Shown: one piece after another, positions 32,835 through 44,034 of the stretch | Layout of the letters: every line of letters begins with the position of its first letter | Numbering within the stretch: position 1 is the first letter of the stretch | From: Daedaleopsis sinensis | Lineage: Eukaryota > Basidiomycota > Agaricomycetes > Polyporales > Polyporaceae | Length of the DNA: 64,000 nt | Assembly: GCA_033807695.1 (NCBI GenBank) | Contig: CM066302.1 | Location: 1-64,000, forward strand | Reading direction: 5' to 3' | Made by a program: the position numbers and the translations under genes | Notes under the pieces: model-generated | Seen by the model: only the letters and a program-made list of their open reading frames with translations | Told to the model about the DNA's origin: nothing | The model's database searches: none

Positions 32835-33317
32835 ATGCGACTCGGAGGACTCGGACCGCTGCGCACCTCCAATTCGATAGCGCTGCAGACGGGCCCGGTG
32901 AGTCACGGTCAACCTCAAGTTCAAATTCAAGGTTTACTCGGAGAAGCACAGCCGCACCGATGCATGCTGTCGGTAGAGTTCGACAGATCCACGTGGACTG
33001 GGAGCTGTTATTACGTGACCGCTCCGGTGATGCTTACCTGGTGTGCGGCGTATATCGATCTTTCTAACCCTGTACTAAATCAGTATGATCATTCGAGCGT
33101 ACCTCCTGACCGTGGACCGGTAGTCAGTACCACGTATCTGGCTTTACCACTTCTAAACGAGTGCGGAGTAGTCCAGCTGCCTCCAAGTTTCGACTCTTTG
33201 TCGGGCTCCAGCCTTGCGAGAGTGCATTTACTAGTAGCAGTGTCAATCAAGCGTAGTGGAAAGCATCCCTGTCAGATTCGGTACGTATTTGTCACCGTTG
33301 TTGGCAGACCAGGCTAA
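32835..33317 (+). CDS. Possible ORF, unknown
   Basis: A 160-codon plus frame with protein-like composition in its second half (CYYVTAPVMLTWCAAYI, TYLALPLLNECGV). No family, no signal peptide at the start and no clear promoter. It may be a chance frame or an exon of an undetected gene. Confidence 0.22.
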   Translation: MRLGGLGPLRTSNSIALQTGPVSHGQPQVQIQGLLGEAQPHRCMLSVEFDRSTWTGSCYYVTAPVMLTWCAAYIDLSNPVLNQYDHSSVPPDRGPVVSTTYLALPLLNECGVVQLPPSFDSLSGSSLARVHLLVAVSIKRSGKHPCQIRYVFVTVVGRPG

Positions 33318-33693
33318 CTTTAGTCACAGGGCCACGCAAAGTGCGAAACACGGTCACGATGCAGCGCCGCCGCGGCGGAGAAGTATAGTAGTCGGGATTC
33401 AATGTTCAATATTCAATATTCAACGCCCAGTGGCACATCTCTGGCAGGTAAGCAATATACGCGATATTGTCCGCTGCATTATGGCAACGAGTGTTACGCC
33501 GCCGTAAGGGCCTCTGTCACGGGGAAGCCTGTGAGAGGTTCTGTTCCCGTTGTTCCCAGGCGCTCCGAGCGAGTTCAGGCTCGGCAGGCGGCCGTCTTGA
33601 CATCAGCATTGGAGCTAGGAAGCTGCGGCGGGGGGGCCAGCCTTTGCCGGGGTTCGTTATGAACGGACTCAGAGTTTAAACGTTGCGACCGGT

Positions 33694-33704
33694 CGATATA
33701 AGCA
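33694..33704 (+). promoter_or_regulatory. TATA-like box of the 89-codon gene
   Basis: CGATATAAGC lies about 105 bp before the start codon and is followed by a pyrimidine-rich leader, the usual layout of basidiomycete promoters. Confidence 0.45.
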
Positions 33705-33804
33705 TGTCAGCTTCTATCAGACGCTCACACACACTCTCCGAGTCTCCCCGTATGCCTCCTTGTCTCCATTAGCCCTCCAATTGCCCCCCACTTGCCCTCC
33801 AACA

Positions 33805-34188
33805 ATGCCTGAGAACGTTGCCAACACGTCTGAGGAAAGAAAGATGGATGGTAAGTCACTTCATACTGGTTGCGTTGCCAGCTCTCACTTTCTGGGATGC
33901 CAGATATGAAGGAGACAAGCCTGCTCATCCCCGAAGCCATCGATACATACGAGGAGATCGTCCTATGCACCCGATTGGTCTCGAAGCTTGACCTGTTTTA
34001 CATGCACAAGTTGTACCTCCTGGGGTTAGGGTAAGTTTGTTCTTCTACCCGTCGAGATGGCACCGTGTTGCTGACACGAAAGTTTGGGGAGTAGCGATGC
34101 TGTGGAGAGCGTTCGCAAGAGCGTCGAGGCCAACTCCTCTGGCATTGACACCCGGTTCTACGGCAACGTTGCACAGGCTCAGACGTGA
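33805..34188 (+). CDS. Small three-exon gene, unknown 89-residue protein
   Basis: Exons 33805-33850, 33904-34030 and 34092-34188 are separated by 53 and 61 bp introns with GTAAGT donors. They total 270 bp, 90 codons including stop, all in frame. The product begins MPENVANTSEERKMD, continues TSLLIPEAIDTYEEIVLCTR and FYMHKLYLLGLG, and ends NVAQAQT. It is acidic and helical-looking with no signal peptide or membrane segment, so probably intracellular. A TATA-like box and CT-rich leader precede it. No family was recognised. The in-frame splicing and composition make it more convincing than the long single frames around it. Confidence 0.5.
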
Positions 34189-37121
34189 CGGGCCGTCGCG
34201 TTGCCGTCCACCTGTCGTCCGTTCGTCGACGACCACGGCCGCACAGAGTGTCGTTGTCAGGAGTCGAAGTCATGGTGTGCTTGTATCAGTTCTGTTATGT
34301 ACATCAAGGTCTCGGACTAGGCTGTCGCGTGTGCCGCATGTACAAGAATGATGAGGTTGGAGTCGTTCAAGTTGTATTCAAGTTGTCAGTGTATACACGT
34401 CGTGAAGCATACATAAGACGGAGATATGACTGAACGACAACATCCGAGGATCACAGCCTGATGGTCTTGGTCTTTGTTTGTATACGTACGTTTCTTCGAA
34501 ACCACCAACATGACTGAGATTCAGAAAACAAATCGCGGAGCAGGGGGCGCGGAGGACTCGGAGTCGGATACGCTGCAGTACTAAACACGAGGAGTTGATA
34601 GCTCGCGAGTGATACAAATAACCCTGAGTTCCTGAAAAGAGACCGAGTGGCGCAGCGGTTAGAAGCCTATACCTTCTACCAGGCGGACGGTTATCGGGGG
34701 ATGGACTTGCAATAAAGCATTTTGCTTAGTCAACGCAGCTACTAGAGATCGACTAAATCTTCTATAGGTACATACGTACTTCGCTTCTGCTCACGAAACT
34801 TGCAGGTAGCTCGTTAGTGTGACTTGAGCACTTAGGCGAGGGTCTCGAACCACGGTTGAGTACGGTATACTAGTAATAGCCGCGGTATCAATTTGAATTA
34901 GTAATGTGGAGCGCTCTTAGCGCCGGGTTCGTCCGGCGGCTACTCGTAACGGTCGGGTTTTATCCTCCCCACCACCACCAGCGACAGCGAGGAACGCGAG
35001 TCAGCCCGGCGTGAAGAAGCTCGGAGTTCCCTCCGAGTGGACGCATGCAAAGCGTTGCGCAAATCGCTGAACCTACCAATATCCTCTCCGAATCCTCTCC
35101 GAATCCTCTCCTCTGCTCAACTCGAACATGAACTTGAAGTGGCTATCATGATCGTCACTGGTCAATCCCTCACCGTTGTCGTACGTCTCATCCCCGACTG
35201 CGGTGTGCACCGTGGCCGATTGGGACTCACAATCAAGGCCCCTATGCTGCAAATCTTGGTTATGGGCAACCACGACTCGGACGACGACACGGTCAGTTCT
35301 CGTAAGTTGAGATGTGCTGGCGCGCGCGATTCCCGCTAACGGATCCGTACGGTCAGGAACACGGGTCCCGAGCTACACAGACGCTCTGCAGGGTGGTGGA
35401 AGGTGCATTAGAACAGGACCAAGATCGACGGGGTGTCTGCCCAGTGAGTCATCAGTATCCTTCGCGATGCATATCACACACATATCCCTGACGTCTCCTC
35501 TTAGTCCCCGCCCATACCGGCTTACCAGGCCCCTTCGCTGCAACGCACGGAGACCCGGATAGCAATATGCAGTCGACACAGGGCTATGTACCCTTGTAGT
35601 CACTGCGAGCAACGACGTGGCACACACAGGATACCTGACTGGTATCCGGAACCTCACGCCCATACTGGACCACAGCAAGCTGAGCTTGCGGGCACGGAAT
35701 GGTCAGTTTCGTTGGTCTCATCCGCTGTGAGTGGTCTTTCACGGACTCTGTCGCACAGCTCCTCAGCCACAGTCAGCTCCAGCGCCAGGTCCGTCCGATT
35801 CTTTGCCGTAGGTGCAGCAGCTACTGGAGCCTCGAGCTTACACGTCACGATTGGGTGAGGGACGGCAACTATTGGCGGTTTATGGTCCATGAGGCAATGT
35901 GGGTACTCCGAAGAGGATCGTGCAACCAGAATGGATATGTGAGATAGGGGAGCACAGGTGCTAAAGGCAAGGGCTAAGTACCTCGGATGAACTGATGCGG
36001 GCGCATCGCAGCGCCGATACCGGGCGCTCTGGCATCTCTTATCAATAGACTCAGGGGGTATGTACTTTCTAGTAAGAGAAAATTTCCGGTTATCCTTCGA
36101 ATGACGAATGCCGCGGTGCATTGAACGCAGAGTGCTGCGCAGTACTGCTGCGGGTCCGACTCGGAGTCGCTGTATCGTGATGATAATATTTCTTGTCCAG
36201 TACATGCTACCTCCGAGTGTCTCCCCTTACCCACCATCGTGCTCTATGTCTGACAGTCGAGTGCAATGTTTATCGTAGCCGATCGGGATCCAGACGCATG
36301 GACTTCGACCTCCTGGGGGCTGGGACAAGTCTTCCGAGTCACTGTGACACGGACCTCGACGAGGTTGACATCACCGCTCATCCCTGGCAGCTTCGTTGCT
36401 CAAGAGGTTCCCGGCGATCACTTTCGCAGTAATGCCTATACGGCTCGGCCCTCGCTGTGAGTACAAGCGCGTGAAATATTGCCGGTAAGCAGCGTATTCC
36501 CAAAGCCAACAAGAAGTGACTGACCGTAAGGTTAGCCCGAAGCTTTTGTCGGCTGGGTCATCCCCACTCCCTCGGATGAGCTAGCGAGATGGGTTGGGAG
36601 GTGGTCGATACGAGACCACAATCGATGCCTATTGACTATATCACAGTGTATGCCTAGGATCGCTAGATGGGGCCCTCAAAGCATGAACTGGCACCAAAAA
36701 TCATCCCCCGGTGTGGGCGTGGATCGGCCGCGTAGTCGACAAGGCCGTGCACGAGGGACTCGGACGTGGATGTGGACGTGCACAGCGCGGTGATGGCGGA
36801 CGGCGCCCGCGCCGCTGTCCGGCGGGCAACGACTGACGCCACAGGAGACAGCGAACATGGCCAGGGCTGGCGAGTCACAGTAGCAGGGCGCAGCGGGGCT
36901 CCCCGCGTGCACCCAGGAAGTCGTCGCACGACTCGCGAGCCCAGTTTCATCCGTGCTGCTGTGATGTCGCAGCCGATGAGGCTCCTCACCGGATAATCCC
37001 TGGGCTCGCTCGCCGGATTGTGAAGATCGTGACAAACACAGCATTATATTGATTGATACAAAACGAAACGTGTGGAGGACCGAAAAGTGCTTACCCTGGC
37101 GGTTCTGCCAGATTCGTCATA
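34189..37121. other. Gene-poor stretch with weak coding-like pieces
   Basis: No recognisable gene. Two plus-strand stretches are protein-like: about 35130-35300 (IMIVTGQSLTVVVRLIPDC, then LQILVMGNHDSDDDT) and 36266-36460 (MFIVADRDPDAWTSTSWGLG...), the latter ending at a GTGAGT donor. A dyad CGACTCGGAGTCG at about 36153 resembles GACTCGGAGTCG at about 34555. Everything else is short overlapping frames. Confidence 0.3.
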
Positions 37122-37300
37122 CTAGAGGAAGACAAGCGGCAAGCCGCCTCCCAAGAAGACCGCGAGTGCGACCACGAGCAGAAGCACAGCAAATGCGAGC
37201 ATAGTTGACACTAACGCAGACAGATCAGACGACGACTCCGCCTCCGCCTCCGTCCCTGGCACGAGCACGCGAGCCAGTCGAAGACGCAACGGATCGCCAA
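37122..37300 (-). other. Minus-strand frame ending in a membrane-like segment
   Basis: The end of a long minus frame reads STMLAFAVLLLVVALAVFLG, an almost ideal transmembrane or tail-anchor segment. Upstream it becomes antisense to the transcription factor gene and low in complexity. It may be the last exon of an unknown membrane protein gene or chance. Confidence 0.25.
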
Positions 37301-37325
37301 AGGTGCGTGCTGGCTCGCCTGCGCG

Positions 37326-40300
37326 ATGGCGCGCGAAGCTGACCGCCCCTTCGCGCACGCACCCGGCGGATTTCCCGTACATGTGCCCGCGGCCGCAGCC
37401 TGTGACCGGTGCAGAAAGTCGAAGAGCAAGTGCGAGCCCGCGCCCGTTGAGAACCAGCCGTGCAGGGCCTGTGCGGCCACTGGCGCAGGTGCGTCTCTCT
37501 CTCTCCTCTCCCCGCGTCTCTCCCGCGGCCGTCTGAGTCGACACGCTGACGCGCCCTCCGCATGCAGCATGCACATACACAGGTGCATACCCCCGCTTCT
37601 GCCCGCACCGTTCACAGCCAACGCTAACTGAACCCCGCACGGACGCAGCGCCGACGTTCCGCAGGGGCCCGCCGAAGGGGTACATCCAAGCGCTCGAGCA
37701 CCGGCTGCACCAGGTCGAGAGCGTGCTCGCGGCGATCGACGGCGACGCGCGCTGCCAGGCGGTCGTCGAGGAGTTCGGGCAGGACGTGCTCGGGGCGTAC
37801 ATCCTTGACGCCGTCGACGCCGGCCCCTTCGTGAGTGCTCCTTGTCTCCCGTTCTTACGCTGCTCTTACAACGCGCTGATTGAGGCCGTGTGCCTGGATC
37901 ATCGTGTTTGTGGGTCTGTGTTTGTGTGCCTGCGCGGCAGGGCCGGACCGGGCGCGAGAAGCAGGCCATCGACACCTCCAAGGACAACTTTTCGCCTCGA
38001 TCGTCTCCGAGCAGCCGCGCGCGCTCAACCCCCGCTCTCGCCCCCAGTCGCGCACCACGCGCGAGAACGTGATCGAGTCCGTCATCTCCGGTGCATCTTT
38101 CTTCGTGGCCTTCTCTCCCACTTCTCCCCCACAAAACCTGTGAGGCTGAGCGGGGTGCACAGATATACAGGTACAGACGACGCGGCCGACGCTCGCGTGG
38201 CAGGACAGGCTCTCTGCGCGCCTCATGGGCGAGCACATGGAGCCGCAGGCCGCGAGCCTCAGCCTCAGCCCCCCGCCGGCTCAGCCCCACTCGCGCACCC
38301 GCACGGCGTCTGGGGGACTCCGAGCCCCCGCGGACGCGCAGGCGGCTCGACGGCCCCGCCCGCACTCACAAGAGCGCGCTGCCGGGCCCCCACACGCACA
38401 CGCACACAAACGCGCACGCGGCGTACTTCCCCGCTGGGGCGGACACAGCGCTGCCGGACGCGTTCGGGAATCTGTCCATCGACGAGAACCGCGAGGTGCG
38501 TGCGCCGCCGCCCGCTGCTTCTGACTTCTGACGAACGGACCGGGGGCGGAGCAGGTGCGTTACCACGGGAACTCGAGCGGCCTAAACGTGCGAGATTGGG
38601 CTCTAAGAGCCAGGTACCGCGACCTGGAAGAAGAGGAGCGGACGCGGCTGGGAGCGTGGTGCGCCCCGAGCGGCCGCAGCGGCTGACGAAGCTGCTACTG
38701 CTCGCGGTGTTCGCGTACGCCGCCTCCCACCTCGACCCGCCCAGAAGGGCGTGGGCGGGCTCGAGGACGCGGCGGGGGTGTACGCGCACCGCGCGCGCAT
38801 GATCCTCGACACCGTCTACCACGAGAGCCCGTCAGCGACGGTGCAGGCGCTCGTGCTGCTCGGCATGTGCGAGTTCGGGATCGGTAGGTCCCTCTTTCTT
38901 TGTCTTGCCACTTGGCTTACTCATGGTTCGTGAGGACGAGAGTTGACGTTGACCGTCTTGAGTGTCCCGGCCAGTCAGGGAGCTTGGAAGACGGCTGGCT
39001 GCACATCGGTAAGTCTTTAGCACTGAGCTGTTCTCCACTGTGCACTTACGCTCGATGTCCGGCTCCCGCCTGCTGCTACTGTGGCCTGTAGGCATGGCGA
39101 TCCGGATGGTGCGCGCATTCTGTCGGGTGGGGACTCGGCACAGACAGGTCCCGCTTGGGCTCGGCCAGTGTCGCACGCACAGGCGCTTGATCTAGGTTTG
39201 AACCGAAACCCCGACTGGTGGACGCACGACGAGCGCGAGCTCTTCACCGCGACCCTAAGCGGATCTAGTGGGCGTGCTGTCTCGCCGACAAGTCTGTGGT
39301 CTTTCTCTTGCAATAATTGCGCATGCTCTCGCGACAAACCGATGTGAGCGTACTCACGCGTTGCTATGCCCAGGTTCTCCGCGCTTTTCCTCTGCCGGAC
39401 GATCGGCATCCACGACTCGGAGGGCGACTTCTCTACGCCGCTGCTGGACGTCCCACCGGTAGGCGGCCTCTTCCGAGAGTAGTACTAGTAATGTAGAAGC
39501 AGGACGAGGCCGCCCACATGTGGCACCCGTGCGCCCCCGACCCGCTCTACGGCCACTTCCCACCCGTCCCGGGCGCGTACCTGAGCTACTTCCGGCACAT
39601 ATCCTCGCTCTGTACGTCCGGAACGCTGCCTTTTCTCCTCCTCCAGCCCATTGACCTCCCCTGCGACCGACATATGTGATCGCGCGCGAGGTGCTCGCGA
39701 AGGTCTACCGCGTGTCGCGCACGAGCGGGGCCACGAGCCGCGCGCGTCGCAGCGAGCTCTACTGGCGCCTCCTGCAGTGGGCAGTCGACCTGCCCGACGC
39801 GCTCGCCTACAGCCCGTCGGGCCCGGGCGCTCGCCCGTGCCCCGCCCCGCCCATCCTCGCTATGCACATCCAGTACTGGACGATCGTGCTGCTCACGCAC
39901 CGGCCGTTGTGAGTGCCCCTGTGGCTTTCTGGCCGTCCCGAGCGTTGACGGCTGGCTGACCAAGTCGCGGCGTCCGTACCTTTCGCACATCGTATGCGAG
40001 CAAGGCCCACGACGGAGGTCCCGATGACGATGTACTGACGAGGTGTGGGATGCGTAGCCATGCTCTACCATGAGAAATACGACATGCGGTGGGCGCCGCC
40101 GTTCCTGGTGAACTGCCTCCAGGCTGCTGGGTACGTCCAATCTCGCCGTGCCGTCAAGCTTTAGGGTTAGCAGCTGAATACGTACTTAGCTCGGTAGCGT
40201 GATGCACGTCGTCACATGTAAGTTCGTCTTAGTGCTCACTGTATGCACGTCAGACGATCGATCGATGGGCGGTGCCCCTCATCCGCAGTGAGATACAAAC

Positions 40301-40890
40301 CACACGAGCCCCAAGCGAGCGTCGGGCTGCAAAACTCTATCGAAGCGCTGCAAGGCATAGAGGTCAGTCTCAGTCTGTGTCGGTCGGGTCCATTGCACCC
40401 CGAGGCGGCACTCACGAGAGCCACACATGTACACACAGGCAACATGGGCGACCGCCGCGGCCCTCCGCGTTCGCCACCTGGTCCAGAACGCCAAGGTGCA
40501 CATTGACAGCACCCCACGCCGCCCCGGGCCACGCGCCAGCTTCGAGTCGGCCTCCGTCTCCAATGCCGCCAGCTACCCAGTGGCGCACCCCGCCTACAGT
40601 GACTGTGACAAACGCCCCGCCCACGTCGCGTTCGAGTACGAGTCGCTCGACCACCCGCACCCGCACCAGCACTCGCACGCACACCCGCACAAAACATTCT
40701 ACCCCCGCCGAGTCGGCGTCCTCCATCTCAGCGGCAGCTCCCGCTCGAGCCGGCGCGCGTATACCACGCGCATGGCCACGGCCACGACCACAGCCACAGC
40801 CAGACGCACACACTTGCACGCCAGAAGCTCGGGGGGGGGGGGCCGAAGGATGAGAATCGATGAGACCCGGGCGGTTCAAGTTTGTACGTA
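37326..40890 (+). pseudogene. Zn2Cys6 transcription factor gene with fungal_trans domain, damaged
   Basis: Exon 1 carries CDRCRKSKSKCE and PCRACAATG (Cys spacing 2-6-9-2). After an intron the frame gives RRGPPKGYIQALEHRLHQVE, the usual linker/dimerisation helix. Downstream come fungal_trans pieces: NLSIDENREVRYHGNSSGL (about 38470-38580), GLEDAAGVYAHRARMILDTV (about 38755), VQALVLLGMCEFGIG, GMAIRM/ALDLGLNRNPDWW (39090-39225), DEAAHMWHPCAPDPLYGHFP (about 39505), ELYWRLLQWAVDLP (about 39760), YHEKYDMRWAPPFLVNC (about 40080) and ATWATAAALRVRHLV to the end. Damage: the sixth zinc-ligand Cys appears to be Pro under the best splice model, a frame change breaks the region near 38735, and the segment at about 39270-39350 is scrambled. 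It probably regulated transcription in the nucleus; its present state looks pseudogenic. Confidence 0.7.
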
Positions 40891-41170
40891 GTATGCATCT
40901 GATACTAGCACAATGAACGTATTAGTAATGAACAGATACTAAGACCGCGCAAGTAGTATCATCCATGACCTTAAGGCTTAAGCTTGAGTTGCCGAGGGGA
41001 ACTGAGTCACCGAAGGACAGCCTGAGCGATCAAGCTTAAAAAGGAACGCCGGACAGGTACGTACATCCGGTCAATATGTTATGACGTCATGTCATATCGC
41101 ACATGCCAACTGAGTAAGTAACCTCTGTTCAAGAATATATCTAGATTGCCTCTACTAAGATTGTTCGCCT
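40891..41170. other. Intergenic spacer
   Basis: About 280 bp without a gene. A 12-base G homopolymer ends the preceding gene region at 40831-40842. Confidence 0.5.
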
Positions 41171-41274
41171 TTGCTATCCTTTCGTCGCTTGCCAGCTCGA
41201 GCGCTCACTCCCTCACCACAAACCCATCCTTCTCCCAGTGATAATCGTCGCGCAACGCATCGCGCAAGCTGCAG

Positions 41275-41670
41275 TATTATGCCGGTAAGCAACGTTACTG
41301 GTATTCGCTATGTCTACTACTTACTTGTCTTGTTCGCGCGCAAACAGCACGCCTTCCGCCGGCTATGAACGTATATTAGCATAGTATTGCACACCTATCA
41401 ACCAAATCGCCGCGCTGACCTTGTGTTTGCAAAACGGTTTTGTCGCCACCGCCTCGTTCATCGGCGTGAATCGCGTGACGGTGCCGCCGACCTCCTCGTA
41501 CGCGAAATCCAAATCGATCATCGCCTATAAGGAGGGCCGCCATAAGAACAAGGAGGTAAATGCGCATCACTTACATACCTTCACAAAATCACTCCATTTG
41601 ACTTTTGTCCTAGCAGCCGGTCCTATCTTGAAAATGCTGGCCCATACCTGTCCAAAATCATGCCCTACCT
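41275..41670 (+). pseudogene. Possible small gene, unknown
   Basis: A CT-rich leader (41170-41275) precedes ATGCCG and a GTAAGC donor at about 41285. A later stretch (about 41425-41555) reads NGFVATASFIGVNRVTVPPT, then YKEGRHKNKE, and ends at GTAAAT. A third stretch reads SYLENAGPYLSKIMPYL but is out of phase with any good acceptor. It looks like a short decayed or mis-modelled gene. Confidence 0.25.
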
Positions 41671-41829
41671 GTTAGTAAACCTTGGTTCGACCATAAGATG
41701 TACTCACCCAATGGTATTTCGCTCCAACAGGGACTGGCATAATTGTGAATGATTCGTTTGGAAAGGAGACCTGCTTACGCCAAGAATAGACCCGCGGGGA
41801 TGCCAAAAAGCGCGGGACCGACGCGTCGT

Positions 41830-43310
41830 GCATCGACGCGTCGCGCCCTCTCGTGCGCGTCCTCCACGCCCTCATGCGTCTTCCACACCCTCTCACGCGT
41901 CCTCGATCCCCTCGCCCGCCTCCTGGACGCCCGCGCTCTCGTCCTGTACGCCCGCACCCCGCCATCGCCGTCGCCGTCGCCCACGTCCACGTTCACGCCG
42001 TCGCCACCGGTCTCGTCCTCGTTCCCGCACGCGTCCTCCTCTTCGTGCACTCTGTCCACCACCACCGTGTCCCGCGCTCGCAATCATCGTCCCCGCGCTC
42101 GCACTCGTCCTCGCGCTCCGCCCCGCCCTCGCTCTCGTGCCCGCCCTCGCGCTCGTCCCGACCCTCGCGCTCATCCCAACCCTCGTGCTCGTGTCCGCCC
42201 TCATGCTCGTCCCCGCACTCGAGGGCGCGTCCTTCCACTCGTGCATGTCCACGCCCCCGCACGCGTCCGCGACGCCCTCGCTTTCGCCCACATCCGCGTC
42301 CTCGCACGCCTACTCACCGGCGCCCGCGTACTCCTCCGCGCCCGCGGCCACGTCCTTGCTGTCCCCCGCGTCCACGTCCACGCCCTCGATCCCGGCCATC
42401 TCACCCGCGTCCTCTCCCGCGTCCTCGTCCTCGATCCCGGCCATCCCCGCGTCCCCGCTGTCTCCCTCGTCCTCCTCTCTTCCTCTCGCCGTCGCACGCG
42501 TCCACGTCCACGCCCTCGCCCTCGTCTCCACGCCCTCGCTGCCGGTCTCGCCCTCGCCCGCTCGGGCACTCCCTCTCGTGCACGTGCACGCCCGCCTCCA
42601 CGTCCACCAACGCGTCTCCGCACTCACCCGCGTCCCCGTCCTCTGGAGCGTCCCCGCCGTCACCCGCGTCCTCTCCCGTGTCCTCGTCCTCTCCCGTGTC
42701 CCCGTCCTCGATTGCGTCCACTCTTCTCGAGCACGTGCACGCCCGTCTCCTCTCCCCTCTCGCTCCCCCGCTTCCTCGACCTCCTCCTCGTGCACTCCCT
42801 GTCGTGGACGAGCACACCCGCGCGCTCCGCCACTGTGCACGCCATCGCCCGCGTCCTCGCAGGGCCTCTCCTGCACGTCCACGCTGTCCTCTCCCTCCCC
42901 CGCGTCCCCGCCGTCGCCGTTGCCCCGCACCCACGCTCTCGTACTCACGCCCTCAATTTCGACCTTCCACGCCCTCGCTGCCGCTTTCGTACTCGCCGTC
43001 GCTGTCGCCGTCCTCGTCGCCCGTGGCCTCTCTGGCGCCCGCGTCCTCGTTCTCCCCCGCCTTCTCTCCCTCGCCCGCTGCCTCCCCGTGCTCCTCCCGC
43101 TTCGTTGCCCTTACCCTTGCCCGCTGTCGCTCTCACTCTCGTCCTCGCTCTCCCCGCCCCCGCCCCCCCACTCCCTCGCCCGCTGCCTCCCCGTCGTCTT
43201 CGCCCTCTGCCACTCCGTCCTCGCCCCCGTGCTCGTCCTCGCCTCCGTTCTCGCCGTCGCCCGCAGACTCGTCATCCGCAACCCCGCCGCATCGGACCCC
43301 CGGAGGGATT
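41830..43310. repeat. C-rich low-complexity block, all three + frames open
   Basis: About 1.5 kb of degenerate CGCGTCCTCG / CGCCCTCGTC words with strong strand asymmetry (C-rich + strand, few A). Stop codons are almost absent, so three overlapping + frames of 510-523 codons stay open, giving Pro/Arg/Ser/His-rich translations with no domain. It reads as a decayed minisatellite, not a gene. The G-rich minus strand could adopt unusual structures. Confidence 0.8.
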
Positions 43311-43480
43311 TGTATAAATCAATACAATGCTTTGTTTGTCACGAGCATGGACATATGTAGTGTATTCTACATCAGAATGACATACCGGTATACAATGCCA
43401 TGCAAGGCTCACTTGCTAATCTGACCTCGAGCGTGGACGGCGAAGCGGCGAAGATCGCAGCGCGTGCCGAACGGCGGGGC
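43311..43480. other. Spacer
   Basis: Unique sequence between the C-rich block and the 301 bp duplication. No gene is seen. Confidence 0.4.
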
Positions 43481-44034
43481 GAGAGCGCGCGCGTCTTGCG
43501 GGGAGGCATGGGCGTTGGCGAGGGACCGGTCTCTATGACATTGCCGAGTCAGACTGGGAGCGACGCGCGGGCAAGGACGGATGCGCGACTATGTCGGATG
43601 TGCCGTCGCGCGGGCGCAGACACTGATGCGACGTGTAGGCAGCCGTGCTGAGCCGTGCCATCCCGCGAGGCCTGGCAATGGTCCCAATAGTGCCGTCGAC
43701 CGCACGATGCTGCCGTCGCGGCCCCGCTTGCCCGGATCCAACGTCCGGACATCGGCGGGATCGCATGGCGCAGGGAGATGCGAGAGCGCGCGCGTCTTGC
43801 GGGGAGGCATGGGCGTTGGCGAGGGACCGGTCTCTATGACATTGCCGAGTCAGACTGGGAGCGACGCGCGGGCAAGGACGGATGCGCGACTATGTCGGAT
43901 GTGCCGTCGCGCGGGCGCAGACACTGATGCGACGTGTAGGCAGCCGTGCTGAGCCGTGCCATCCCGCGAGGCCTGGCAATGGCCCCGAAAATGCCGTCGA
44001 CCGCACGATGCTGCCGTCGCGGCCCCGCTTGCCT
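43481..44034. repeat. 301 bp tandem duplication
   Basis: GAGAGCGCGCGCGTCTTGCG starts at 43481 and again at 43782. About 250 bp of each unit is almost identical, up to GGCCCCGCTTGCC. Both units encode the same frames on either strand, so the open frames here are a by-product of duplication. Confidence 0.92.

Noticed and set aside
34636..34720. tRNA-like A box (GAGTGGCGCAGCGGTTAG)
   Set aside because: The A-box match is good, but no GGTTCGANTCC B box follows at the right distance and no cloverleaf can be drawn; at most a decayed tRNA or SINE head.
37211..38365. 384-codon minus ORF antisense to the transcription factor
   Set aside because: Arg/Ala-rich translation typical of the complement of a GC-rich coding region; only its extreme C-terminal membrane-like segment was kept as a weak note.
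41749..43424. Three overlapping plus-strand ORFs of 510-523 codons as genes
   Set aside because: All three frames are open together because of base composition; translations are Pro/Arg/Ser-rich without domains.
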